Shown: positions 1-7,989 of the stretch, piece after piece
Position numbering within the stretch: position 1 is the stretch's first letter
Layout of the letters: each line of letters opens with the position of its first letter
Source: Flavobacteriales bacterium
GTDB taxonomy: Bacteria; Bacteroidota; Bacteroidia; Flavobacteriales; Flavobacteriaceae
Length of the DNA stretch: 41,553 bases
Assembly (NCBI GenBank): GCA_027061855.1
Contig: JAMOVT010000051.1
Location: forward strand, 1 to 41,553
Direction: 5' to 3'
Notes under the pieces: model-generated
What the model was told of the DNA's origin: nothing
What the model saw: only the letters and a program-made list of their open reading frames with translations
Databases searched by the model: none
Made by a program: the position numbers and the translations under genes

Positions 1-1049
1 TATATCCCCACTCCGTCATAATCCAATGAGCCTAAATACAAGCTGTCTCCAAATTGTTGCACACTGGAAATCTGAGCAAATTTTCCACCGGGATCTTGTA
101 AATTATAAAGGATTTCTCCATTCTCATCAATCCCCAACACAAAACCGTAATTTTTTGCTTTGGGTTTTAATGCCTCGGGCAAGCGGGCGATAATTTTTCG
201 TAAAAAAGGTTTAGGCATTGTTTTATCCAGCATAGGATCACGGGGAGATACCAAGGCAACCCAATAAATTCCGTTTTTTCCTCTTGATATTCCGTCATTA
301 AACCCGGGTAAATTATCAATAAGGATTTCATTTGTTCCTTTTTTTGGTCCTTTAAGCCAATATTTCCTTATTCTATACGCGGAGGTCTCATTGATCAATA
401 CAAATTTTCCTTCGGGATTGACTGCCACGCCGTTGGCAAAATACATCGAATCGATTAACTTTTCTGTTTTTTGAGTGGAAGGATCATAACGGTAAAAAAC
501 TCCGTTGGCTCCATGTTCCAAGATGTCGTTTTTGAAATTTTTAAAAGGAAACTTGGTAGAGGCATCGGTAAAATAAATGTTTCCGTCGGGAGCTACTTCC
601 AAATCATCCGGAAATCCAAATTTTTTTCCCTTATAATTATCAGTCAGGACACTGATTTCCCCATTTTTATCGATGGATATAATCCCTTTGTGTGCATCGG
701 CCACAATTAAATTTCCTTCTTTATCAAAATCCATTCCTAATGGACGGCCTTTTGTATCGGCAAAAACAATTCCTTTTTCTTGGTTTTTGTCAAACTTCAT
801 TATTTTACCGTCTTCCCGGCCTCCGTAAATGGCACCGGTAGAATCAACCGCTACATCCTCACAGGCTTTACATTGCCCTTTAAATTTCACATCTACAACA
901 GACAATTTATCGTTTTTTTCATATTTTCCTTTCAAATCGGGGGCGGGTTTTGGAAACCAAGGCTGAGGATTTATGGAAACAGGCCAAAATAAAAGATAAA
1001 TTATCCCTGCCAATAGCAGAAAGAGGAGGGTTTTGCGAAATTTCTTCAT
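1..1049 (-). CDS. Strictosidine synthase-like / SMP-30 family beta-propeller protein, partial (C-terminus beyond window)
   Basis: The reading frame opens with ATG at 1049 and runs without a stop to the left edge, giving about 349 residues. Residues 6-22 are a hydrophobic segment, so the protein is probably membrane-anchored with its propeller in the periplasm. The body has the repeated Asp/Gly-rich blades of the SMP-30/gluconolactonase/strictosidine synthase superfamily. The stretch FANGVAVNPEGKFVLINET followed by YRIRKYWLKGPKKG and LPGFNDGI closely resembles the strictosidine synthase-like domain of animal APMAP proteins, which have arylesterase/lactonase-like activity; the substrate here cannot be read. 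A CKAC motif follows the membrane segment. A near-match promoter (TAACTTTA, 1065-1072 on the minus strand) precedes the start. Family is fairly sure, function is not. Confidence 0.8.
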   Translation of the reverse strand, partial: MKKFRKTLLFLLLAGIIYLLFWPVSINPQPWFPKPAPDLKGKYEKNDKLSVVDVKFKGQCKACEDVAVDSTGAIYGGREDGKIMKFDKNQEKGIVFADTKGRPLGMDFDKEGNLIVADAHKGIISIDKNGEISVLTDNYKGKKFGFPDDLEVAPDGNIYFTDASTKFPFKNFKNDILEHGANGVFYRYDPSTQKTEKLIDSMYFANGVAVNPEGKFVLINETSAYRIRKYWLKGPKKGTNEILIDNLPGFNDGISRGKNGIYWVALVSPRDPMLDKTMPKPFLRKIIARLPEALKPKAKNYGFVLGIDENGEILYNLQDPGGKFAQISSVQQFGDSLYLGSLDYDGVGI

Positions 1050-1136
1050 AACTTTAATTTTGGATAAAGTTATAAAATTTTTTGTAGCCGAAAAACAAAT
1101 GTTTGATTATCAGATTTTTAAGTTGGGTTATGAAGC

Positions 1137-1547
1137 TCAAAAACTCTTAAAAATACGGGCGCTGCTTTTTCCGGGAGCTTTCACTTCCAGATCCAAAAAA
1201 TAGCCGAAAGGAGTTTGTTCCACATCATAGCCTGTATTTTTTAATCGTTCTTCAACACTGTCAAAAAACTCCTTGGTAATTTCCGGCGATGCTTTGCTTT
1301 CCGATAAATGGGCAAACGAATGAAGAATAATATGCTTGGTAGCATTCTTTTTAGCTGCCCATTTTAGATTTTTAACGAGTTTGGTTTCGGCATATTTTCG
1401 GTTTTCTTCATCCTCCTTTTCCATTTGGATAAAGGCGGCAAGAACATTGTTTCTTTCTACTTCATCGGTATAATCGGGATAACCTTCCAAGGTTTTTATG
1501 GTGGGTTTGTATTTGAAAACATCCATATAAATCATCAATAGTTTCAT
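1137..1547 (-). CDS. Free-standing archaeal-type threonyl-tRNA synthetase editing domain protein
   Basis: This 136-residue protein looks like the N-terminal editing domain of archaeal ThrRS (tRNA-Thr_ED, DTD-like fold), with no synthetase attached. Matching landmarks are the N-terminal MKLLMIYMD strand, the acidic MEKEDEEN segment, SFAHLSESKASPE around residue 80, and TPFGYF around 112-117. In archaea the domain removes serine mischarged on tRNA-Thr. His80 lines up with the archaeal active-site His (His83 in Pyrococcus abyssi numbering). The essential archaeal Lys121 is replaced by Leu118, and the Glu134 position appears to be Arg. I used ATG at 1547; a TTG two codons upstream (1553) is possible. 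It is transcribed divergently from fhs. The family call rests on remembered sequence and is likely; the activity is uncertain. Confidence 0.75.
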   Translation of the reverse strand: MKLLMIYMDVFKYKPTIKTLEGYPDYTDEVERNNVLAAFIQMEKEDEENRKYAETKLVKNLKWAAKKNATKHIILHSFAHLSESKASPEITKEFFDSVEERLKNTGYDVEQTPFGYFLDLEVKAPGKSSARIFKSF

Positions 1548-1641
1548 AAGCAAAAACTTAAACTTTCAAAAAGTCATTTTTATCGTCTAAATTTACCAAA
1601 TTTTTTTAGATATTTGCTACAATTTTTTAATTGATAAAACT

Positions 1642-3315
1642 ATGGAAAAGACTTTTAAAACGGATATAGAAATCGCGCAAAGCGTGAAACCTTATAAAAT
1701 CAAAAAAATTGCTAAGAAATTGGGAATTTCATCCGAAGATATTGATCCTTACGGGAAGTATAAAGCCAAATTGCCTTTATATTTAATCGATGAGGAAAAA
1801 ATCAAAAAAAATCATTTGATATTGGTCACTGCATTGACACCCACTCCTGCCGGAGAAGGAAAAACAACGGTAAGTGTAGGTTTGACAGACGGGCTCAATA
1901 AAATCGGGAAACAAGCCACGGTGGTTTTGCGTGAGCCTTCCTTAGGTCCTGTGTTCGGGATGAAAGGGGGAGCTGCCGGAGGAGGATACGCACAAGTAAT
2001 TCCGATGGAAGATATCAATTTGCATTTTACCGGAGATTTTGCTGCGGTAGAAAAAGCAAACAATTTATTGGCTGCATTGATCGATAATCATTTACATCAT
2101 GGAAATCAACTCAAATTGGATGTGCGTCAAATCCTGTGGAAAAGAGTGATGGATATGAATGACCGCGCATTGCGAAATATTGTCATCGGATTGGGCGGAA
2201 AAGTAAACGGAGTTCCCCGTGAGGACGGTTTTAATATCACACCCGCTTCCGAAGTAATGGCTATTCTTTGTTTGGCCAATGATTTGAAAGATTTAAAAGA
2301 AAAACTCGGGAATATTTTGGTGGGAATCAATATGGACGGAGAACCCGTCTATGCCAGCGATTTACATGCCGAAGAAGCGATGACCATTTTATTAAAAGAA
2401 GCCATTAAGCCTAATTTGGTGCAAACTTTGGAGCATAATCCCGCCATTATTCACGGAGGACCTTTTGCCAATATTGCCCAAGGAACCAATTCGATTATCG
2501 CTACAAAAATGGGACTTTCGCTGAGTAATTATGTAGTGACAGAAGCGGGATTCGGTGCCGATCTGGGGGCGGAGAAATTTTTAAATATAAAAAGTGTTTA
2601 CGGAAATCTAAATCCCGAAGCCGTAGTGCTCGTGGTAACGGTAAGAGCTTTGAGACATCACGGAGGAGAGAAGGATTATAATTCTCCCAATGTAAAGGCT
2701 GTCCGCAAAGGTTTTGCCAATGCGGCCAAACATATTGAAAATATCAAGAAATTTGGCATTACTCCGGTGATTGCCATTAATAAATTCCCCAATGATACCG
2801 AAGAAGAAATCAAATTGATTCAAGAATTGGCAGCCGGAATGGGAGTCAAAGCGGTATTGGCAGAAGAATGGGCCAAAGGAGGAGAAGGAATGAAAGACCT
2901 TGCCACGGAAGTAGTGAGAATCATCGATGAAAACGGAAATAAATTCAAACCTCTATATGACTGGAATCAGCCTATTCAAGAGAAAATCAGAACGATTGCA
3001 CGGGAAATATATGGGGCTAATGATGTAGAGTATTCCAAAAAAGCTTTAACCACCATCAAAAAAATAGAGAAATTGGGCTATTCTCATTTGCCTATTGTCA
3101 TGGCAAAGACGCAAAAATCTTTATCGGACAATCCTACAAAAATAGGCCGCCCTACCGATTTTAATGTGTCGGTACGTGAAGTAGAAATCAATACCGGTGC
3201 CGGATTCATCATTCCCATTTTAGGGAAAATGATGCGTATGCCGGGTCTTCCCTCAAAACCGGCCAGCGAAAATATGAAAATAGATGCCGAAGGAAATATT
3301 ACCGGACTTTCCTAA
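1642..3315 (+). CDS. fhs: Formate--tetrahydrofolate ligase
   Basis: This cytosolic enzyme makes 10-formyl-THF from formate, THF and ATP, feeding purine and formyl-Met synthesis. The 557 residues match the family's usual length. The P-loop-like motif TPTPAGEGKTT lies at residues 66-76, followed by the glycine-rich FGMKGGAAGGGYAQV segment and HFTGDFAAVEKANNLLAALIDNH, all hallmarks of the family. The C-terminus keeps the NTGAGFIIPILGKMMRMPGLP signature. The only promoter-like element seen is GATATTTG at 1609-1616, one mismatch from the Bacteroidota -7 consensus. The TAA stop overlaps the stop codon of the convergent NamZ-like gene, leaving no space for a terminator. Confidence 0.97.
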   Translation: MEKTFKTDIEIAQSVKPYKIKKIAKKLGISSEDIDPYGKYKAKLPLYLIDEEKIKKNHLILVTALTPTPAGEGKTTVSVGLTDGLNKIGKQATVVLREPSLGPVFGMKGGAAGGGYAQVIPMEDINLHFTGDFAAVEKANNLLAALIDNHLHHGNQLKLDVRQILWKRVMDMNDRALRNIVIGLGGKVNGVPREDGFNITPASEVMAILCLANDLKDLKEKLGNILVGINMDGEPVYASDLHAEEAMTILLKEAIKPNLVQTLEHNPAIIHGGPFANIAQGTNSIIATKMGLSLSNYVVTEAGFGADLGAEKFLNIKSVYGNLNPEAVVLVVTVRALRHHGGEKDYNSPNVKAVRKGFANAAKHIENIKKFGITPVIAINKFPNDTEEEIKLIQELAAGMGVKAVLAEEWAKGGEGMKDLATEVVRIIDENGNKFKPLYDWNQPIQEKIRTIAREIYGANDVEYSKKALTTIKKIEKLGYSHLPIVMAKTQKSLSDNPTKIGRPTDFNVSVREVEINTGAGFIIPILGKMMRMPGLPSKPASENMKIDAEGNITGLS

Positions 3316-4496
3316 GGATATAACAGGTATTTTTTTCTGATTTTTTTAAACTTGGTGAGTTCCTCTTGCCAAGTTTTTTTTATTTCCCCGGCAGTCAAGC
3401 CTTCTTTTATTTGCTTTTGTAAAGACGAATTTCCGGCCAATCGATTGAAAAATTTATTAAAATATTTTTCTTTCACCGGATATTTATTATAAGTGTCAAT
3501 CAGCCATTCCAAATACAGTTCTTTGGGCGGATTGATTTTTCTTAAATCTTTTCCATAGCATTTTTTCCCTTGATGTTTAGGCCATTTGCTTGCAGCATTG
3601 GGTTGTGGAACAAAGGAAAAATCACTTGGCGGGAGGGAAGGAGAACCGTACACTTGGAAAGGAAAATCCGTTCCGCGTCCTATGCTGATATCCGTACCTT
3701 CAAATAAACAAAGGGAAGGATAGAGCCGTATAGCTTGTTGGTTAGGTAAATTGGGAGAAGGTTTGACAGGTAAAATATATTTTTTATTGTGTGCATAATT
3801 TTTATTGGGAATTACCAACAAATCGGGTTGAATTCCGTTTTTCAGCCATTTTTCTCCTTTAATCATCCGTGCATATTCACCAATGGTCATTCCATAGACA
3901 ACCGGCACCGGATGCAAGCCTACAAAAGAAGAAAAATCTTTTTCCAAAACGGGGCCGTCTATATAATCGCCATTCGGATTGGGTCTGTCCAAAACGATGA
4001 CCGGAAGATTGTTTTCGGCAGCTGCTTCCATCACATAATGCAAAGTGGATAGATAGGTATAAAAACGTGCCCCTACATCTTGAATGTCAAATACAAGGAT
4101 ATCGACATCTTCCAAATCCTCATCCGTAGGTTTTTTATGCTTTCCGTAAAGCGAAATAATCGGCAATCCGGTTTTTTTATCTTTGGAATCGGCTACGTGT
4201 TCCCCGGCAGAAGCCTGTCCGCGAAAACCATGCTCCGGAGCAAAAACCTTTGTGATATTTACTCCTAAGGACAATAAAGTATCTACCAAATGCACGCGGT
4301 TTATCTCGGAAGTTTGGTTACCTACAATCGCCACGTTTTTGTCGTCCAATAAAGATAAATAGGCATGTAGTTGATAAGCACCCGGCTGTATTTCTTTGTC
4401 CGTTTTAGTAGATGGGACGGAATGGGTTTGAGTTTTACAAGAAGTGAAAATAAAAAATAGCAAAATGCTAAATAAATACGTATTTTTGAGAATCAT
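3312..4496 (-). CDS. DUF1343 / NamZ-like exo-beta-N-acetylmuramidase lipoprotein
   Basis: The 394-residue product starts with a lipoprotein signal whose lipobox FTSC puts the lipidated cysteine at residue 20, so it should be an envelope lipoprotein. The rest matches DUF1343, now known as NamZ (glycoside hydrolase family GH171), which releases terminal MurNAc from peptidoglycan fragments; characterised members include Bacillus subtilis NamZ (YbbC). Conserved stretches include VFAPEHGFRG (residues 85-94, with Glu88 a plausible catalytic residue), SLYGKHKKP, FDIQDVGARFYTY, and DRPNPNG. A role in cell-wall turnover or recycling fits. Its start lies only 12 bp from the divergent permease start, so its promoter must lie within the neighbouring coding region. 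Family is sure; the exact substrate is inferred. Confidence 0.9.
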   Translation of the reverse strand: MILKNTYLFSILLFFIFTSCKTQTHSVPSTKTDKEIQPGAYQLHAYLSLLDDKNVAIVGNQTSEINRVHLVDTLLSLGVNITKVFAPEHGFRGQASAGEHVADSKDKKTGLPIISLYGKHKKPTDEDLEDVDILVFDIQDVGARFYTYLSTLHYVMEAAAENNLPVIVLDRPNPNGDYIDGPVLEKDFSSFVGLHPVPVVYGMTIGEYARMIKGEKWLKNGIQPDLLVIPNKNYAHNKKYILPVKPSPNLPNQQAIRLYPSLCLFEGTDISIGRGTDFPFQVYGSPSLPPSDFSFVPQPNAASKWPKHQGKKCYGKDLRKINPPKELYLEWLIDTYNKYPVKEKYFNKFFNRLAGNSSLQKQIKEGLTAGEIKKTWQEELTKFKKIRKKYLLYP

Positions 4497-4508
4497 AATT
4501 CTTACAAT

Positions 4509-5744
4509 TTGAAAATAGATTTTTTTATAGCCAAGCGCCTAATTAAACCCGGCATAAACAAAGATAGAATTTCTTCGCCAATAATAAAAATTGCGATTAT
4601 CTCTATCGCTATCGGTGTGATAATCATGCTGATTTCTATGGCAACGGGTTTTGGCTTGCAACATAAAATCAGAGAAAAAATCTCGGCTTTTTCAGGACAT
4701 GTCATTATTAGCGATTATGATAATAACCAATCGGATTTAACTATAAACCCCATTTCTCTAAATCAGGATTTTTATCCGCATTTTGATAGTATTGAAGGCA
4801 TAAAAAATGTACAAACCTATGCAAGTATCGGGGGGATTTTGAGAACCGAAAAAGACTTTGAAGGGATTGTATACAAAGGGGTAGGTCCTCATTATGATTG
4901 GAGTATTTTTAAAACCTATTTAATCGAAGGAAAAATCCCCGATTTTACTCAAAAAATATTTAACGACAGTATCATCATTTCCAAAACCTTGGCCGATCGT
5001 TTGCAATTAAAAAGAAATGATAAAGTGCCTGCCTATTTTATGCGTGAAGGTTCACAGAAACCGCAGTTGCGTGTTTTTAAAATTGCCGGAATTTATGATA
5101 CGGGTTTTGCCGATTTCGATCAAACTTATTTACTGGGACAACTCAAAATGGTCCAAGCTTTATACAAATGGCCGGATAGCTTGACAGGAGCCTTTGAAGT
5201 GATACTCGATGATTTCAATGAAATCGACGAGAAAACAAATGAAATTTATCAAGCCATTCCGGCTGATTTGAATGCACAGTCTATAAAAGATAAATATCCG
5301 CTGATATTCAATTGGTTACAAATGTTTGACTTCAATATATTAATGATTCTTGTCATCATTATATTCATTGCGGGTTTAAATATGATTACGACCATTCTGG
5401 TGCTTATAATGGAAAAAAGACAATTCATCGCTATGATGAAAGTAATGGGAAGTGACAACCGGCGCCTGCGACGTATCTTTTTAATCCAAGCGGCTTATAT
5501 TATCGTTTTTGGCCTTTTAATAGGAAATATCATCGGCTTGGGATTGATTTATTTGCAAAAATATCTCGGCTTTATAAAACTCGATCCGCATACTTATTAT
5601 GTCAAAACAGCACCCGTCTATATCGATTTTAAAGATGTATTATTTTTAAATATCGGGGTGGTATTGATTATTTTATTGATGTTGTTGATTCCCGTATTGA
5701 TTATAGGAAGGATTTCACCGACAAAAGTATTGAAATTCGATTAA
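4509..5744 (+). CDS. LolC/LolE-type ABC transporter permease (FtsX domain)
   Basis: This 411-residue inner-membrane protein has the LolC/E layout: one N-terminal transmembrane helix (about 24-49), a large periplasmic domain (about 50-270), then three helices (about 273-300, 322-349, 376-401) forming the FtsX-like domain. Its ending ISPTKVLKFD is typical. LolCDE-type exporters move lipoproteins to the outer membrane, or drive other periplasmic mechanotransmission. The start is TTG at 4509: no ATG or GTG lies between it and the upstream in-frame stop at 4473-4475, and the N-terminal FFIAKR motif belongs at the very start of the family. No ATPase partner is adjacent. It is divergent from the NamZ-like gene with a 12-bp gap. 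The exact substrate is unknown. Confidence 0.88.
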   Translation: MKIDFFIAKRLIKPGINKDRISSPIIKIAIISIAIGVIIMLISMATGFGLQHKIREKISAFSGHVIISDYDNNQSDLTINPISLNQDFYPHFDSIEGIKNVQTYASIGGILRTEKDFEGIVYKGVGPHYDWSIFKTYLIEGKIPDFTQKIFNDSIIISKTLADRLQLKRNDKVPAYFMREGSQKPQLRVFKIAGIYDTGFADFDQTYLLGQLKMVQALYKWPDSLTGAFEVILDDFNEIDEKTNEIYQAIPADLNAQSIKDKYPLIFNWLQMFDFNILMILVIIIFIAGLNMITTILVLIMEKRQFIAMMKVMGSDNRRLRRIFLIQAAYIIVFGLLIGNIIGLGLIYLQKYLGFIKLDPHTYYVKTAPVYIDFKDVLFLNIGVVLIILLMLLIPVLIIGRISPTKVLKFD

Positions 5745-5747
5745 TCA

Positions 5748-6713
5748 TTAGTTCAACTGCGGACATTTGATGCGACTCACAGGACGGCGGCAATTAAAAT
5801 TATATCCGATGGTTATCTGATGAAATCCGCTATTGCTGAAAACCCTTTCCCCTAAATCATAGGTGTAAGTATAGCCGAATGTGAATTGATTCATTCGTAT
5901 CCCGATTACAGGAGTGATATTGTTATATGCATAAATGGATTTGCTGAAATCGCGCCGGTAGGAGAGACCGAAATAAGCCTGGTTTACCCGACTTAAATCA
6001 TAATAAGCTTTCAAGTTGTGGTCAACAATTAATTGTCCTGTATATTCTTTGTATTGCACCAAAAAAGAAGGTTCAAGATGGAAATCTCTTCCTCCAAAAT
6101 AATAACTTACCGAACCTACATAATTTCGCAAGTTTTGTGATTCATAACCCGAATACAAAGTACGATTCATCAATAAGGCATTTTTTAAAGTGAAATTCAT
6201 TGAAAATTGACGAACATGATAAGAAAAGCCGAAATCCACATTAAAATAATTTTCACTCATAAGAATTCCGGAGATGACGGGATCGTATAATCCGGGATCA
6301 AAATGTGTTTCATCGAGTTGGTTTTGTGCAAAAAGTCCGGAAATACCAAAGGAGAGCTTATTCATTTCTCCTCCATTACTGAAATCCAAGTGATAAGCAA
6401 AAGCCAGTTGCATTCCTTTTTGAGAATGATAACCGTTTTTGTCATTAAAAATTATGGCTCCTACACCTACTTTGGCTATCGGTCCCAAATAGGTATGCAA
6501 GCTTAAAGTTTGAAAATCGGGTGCATCTTCCACCCCAAACCATTGGGTGCGTGCAGTCATTCTGGCTTTGGCACAATAGGAAGCACCGGCCATTGAGGGA
6601 TGAAGCAAAAAAAGATTATCGGTAAAATAATCGTGATATATGGGGATGCCTTCTTGCGCTTTACTTGTAAATAGAGAAAAAAACAGAAGGAGTGAAAAAG
6701 CAATTTTGTTCAT
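5748..6713 (-). CDS. PorP/SprF family type IX secretion system outer-membrane protein
   Basis: The product has 321 residues, begins with a signal peptide (cleavage near residue 20 after SKAQ), and shows the PorP/SprF pattern: YFTDNLFLLHPSMAGA near the N-terminus, then alternating beta-barrel strands such as LSFGISGLFAQNQ and YAYNNITPVIGIRMNQFTFGYTYTYDLG. Members sit in the outer membrane, bind T9SS-exported adhesins, and help their surface attachment. Here no large adhesin gene lies next to it, unlike the sprB-sprF arrangement, so it is an orphan with an unknown partner. The C-terminal tail contains two cysteines near CRRPVSRIKCPQLN. Its stop lies 3 bp from that of the convergent permease gene. 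Confidence 0.92.
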   Translation of the reverse strand: MNKIAFSLLLFFSLFTSKAQEGIPIYHDYFTDNLFLLHPSMAGASYCAKARMTARTQWFGVEDAPDFQTLSLHTYLGPIAKVGVGAIIFNDKNGYHSQKGMQLAFAYHLDFSNGGEMNKLSFGISGLFAQNQLDETHFDPGLYDPVISGILMSENYFNVDFGFSYHVRQFSMNFTLKNALLMNRTLYSGYESQNLRNYVGSVSYYFGGRDFHLEPSFLVQYKEYTGQLIVDHNLKAYYDLSRVNQAYFGLSYRRDFSKSIYAYNNITPVIGIRMNQFTFGYTYTYDLGERVFSNSGFHQITIGYNFNCRRPVSRIKCPQLN

Positions 6714-6774
6714 ATTTCTTTATATGTGTCTCAAATTAAAGGGCTAAAATTAAAGAATTAATTTGAAATACCCT

Positions 6775-7725
6775 TTATGATTCTTTAAAAAATGAATCGA
6801 CAAATTCAAATTTATCAAAATCTTGTAAATCCTCTACTTTTTCACCTACACCTATATATTTCACCGGAATACTGAATTGATCGGAGATACCGATTACTAC
6901 TCCGCCTTTGGCTGTTCCGTCGAGTTTGGTAACGGCAAGAGCGTTCACATCGGTGGCTTTGGTAAATTGTTTGGCCTGTTCAAAAGCATTTTGTCCTGTA
7001 GAGCCATCCAACACAAGCAAAATTTCATGTGGCGCTTCGGGAACAATTTTTTGCATTACTTTTTTTATTTTGGACAGCTCATTCATCAAGTTGATTTTGT
7101 TGTGCAAGCGTCCGGCGGTATCGATAAGAACCACATCGATATCATTTGCCTTCGCCGATTGCAAAGTGTCAAAAACCACCGAAGCGGGATCGCTTCCCAT
7201 TTTTTGCTTCACGATAGGAACACCGACCCGGTCTGCCCAAATTTGTAATTGATCGACAGCAGCAGCCCGAAAGGTATCGGCCGCTCCAAGCATCACTTTC
7301 TTGCCTTCCTCAGTAAATTTATGCGCCAACTTGCCAATGGTAGTGGTTTTTCCCACACCATTTACCCCGACCACCATAATGACATAAGGCTTTGTATTCT
7401 CGGGAGTAAAAGTTTGTTCTTCTTTTTTTTCTTGTTCGGCCAATAAGGCGGCAATTTCTTCCCTTAATATTTGATTGAGTTCCGAAACGCCCAAATATTT
7501 ATCTTTGGCCACCCTTTTTTCTATGCGGTCTATAATTTTTAATGTGGTATCCACACCTACATCACTGGTAATCAAAACTTCTTCCAGTTCATCGAGTACC
7601 TCATCATCCACTTTTGATTTTCCGGCAACTGCTTTGGAGAGTTTGTTAAAAAAACTTTGCTTGGTCTTTTCCAGACCTTTATCTAAATTTTCTTTTTTCT
7701 TTTTTGAAAAAATCTTTTTAAACAT
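6775..7725 (-). CDS. ftsY: Signal recognition particle receptor FtsY
   Basis: The 316-residue SRP GTPase has a short lysine-rich N-terminus, a helical N domain (about 20-100), and a G domain with the P-loop GVNGVGKTT at 120-128, AADTFRAAAVDQL, DTAGRLHNK, and TKLDGTAKGG. FtsY docks ribosome-SRP complexes at the membrane for cotranslational insertion. It lacks the long acidic A domain of E. coli FtsY. The gene follows rpmB-rpmG-DUF4295 but is separated from it by a terminator hairpin at 7775-7805; a near-consensus promoter (TATTTTCG at 7743-7750, with TTTG at 7771-7774) points to its own transcription start. The SRP RNA gene lies about 23 kb away. Confidence 0.97.
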   Translation of the reverse strand: MFKKIFSKKKKENLDKGLEKTKQSFFNKLSKAVAGKSKVDDEVLDELEEVLITSDVGVDTTLKIIDRIEKRVAKDKYLGVSELNQILREEIAALLAEQEKKEEQTFTPENTKPYVIMVVGVNGVGKTTTIGKLAHKFTEEGKKVMLGAADTFRAAAVDQLQIWADRVGVPIVKQKMGSDPASVVFDTLQSAKANDIDVVLIDTAGRLHNKINLMNELSKIKKVMQKIVPEAPHEILLVLDGSTGQNAFEQAKQFTKATDVNALAVTKLDGTAKGGVVIGISDQFSIPVKYIGVGEKVEDLQDFDKFEFVDSFFKES

Positions 7726-7742
7726 ATATTATAAATTTTGAA

Positions 7743-7774
7743 CGAAAATACTTCTTTTTTATCAGTTGCACAAA
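7743..7774 (-). promoter_or_regulatory. Predicted ftsY promoter overlapping the preceding terminator T-tract
   Basis: On the minus strand a TTTG (7771-7774) is followed after 20 bases by TATTTTCG (7743-7750), one mismatch from TAnnTTTG. The TTTG is the end of the T-run of the terminator at 7775-7805. The ftsY start at 7725 leaves a leader of about 12 bases. Confidence 0.5.
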
Positions 7775-7805
7775 AAAAGTGCCACCCGGAAAAGGTAGCA
7801 CTTTT
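7771..7805 (-). terminator. Rho-independent terminator after DUF4295
   Basis: AAAAGTGC (7775-7782) pairs with GCACTTTT (7798-7805), and the stem continues with three more pairs after one mismatch. On the minus strand a run of seven T follows. It lies 27 bases after the DUF4295 stop and would end the rpmB-rpmG-DUF4295 transcript. Confidence 0.8.
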
Positions 7806-7831
7806 GTCATATCGTTAATAAGAAAAATAAA

Positions 7832-7981
7832 TTATTTCTTAAAAAATTCCTTTGCTTTGTCAGCGCTAAGCATTCTTTCTTCAAATATATATGCGCCGGT
7901 CTTGGGTGATTTTTTTACTTTGATCACCTTTGTAAATTTCTTGGAACCTGTTTGTAAGGTTGCTACCGTTTTCTTTGCCAT
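7832..7981 (-). CDS. DUF4295 small basic protein, probable Bacteroidota-specific ribosomal protein
   Basis: This 49-residue lysine-rich protein runs from ATG at 7981 to TAA at 7832-7834. It begins MAKKTVATLQTGSKKFTK and ends DKAKEFFKK, matching DUF4295, a short family confined to Bacteroidota and encoded next to rpmG. A Bacteroidota-specific large-subunit protein named bL38 was seen in the Flavobacterium johnsoniae ribosome structure; from memory this family corresponds to it, but I cannot confirm that here. It starts 8 bases after the rpmG stop and is the last gene of the operon before the terminator at 7771-7805. Confidence 0.85.
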   Translation of the reverse strand: MAKKTVATLQTGSKKFTKVIKVKKSPKTGAYIFEERMLSADKAKEFFKK

Positions 7982-7989
7982 GACTTAAA

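Noticed and set aside
1812-2063. Open frame of 83 codons on the minus strand inside fhs
   Set aside because: It lies wholly within a confident fhs reading frame and its product has no recognisable features; it is a shadow of codon bias.
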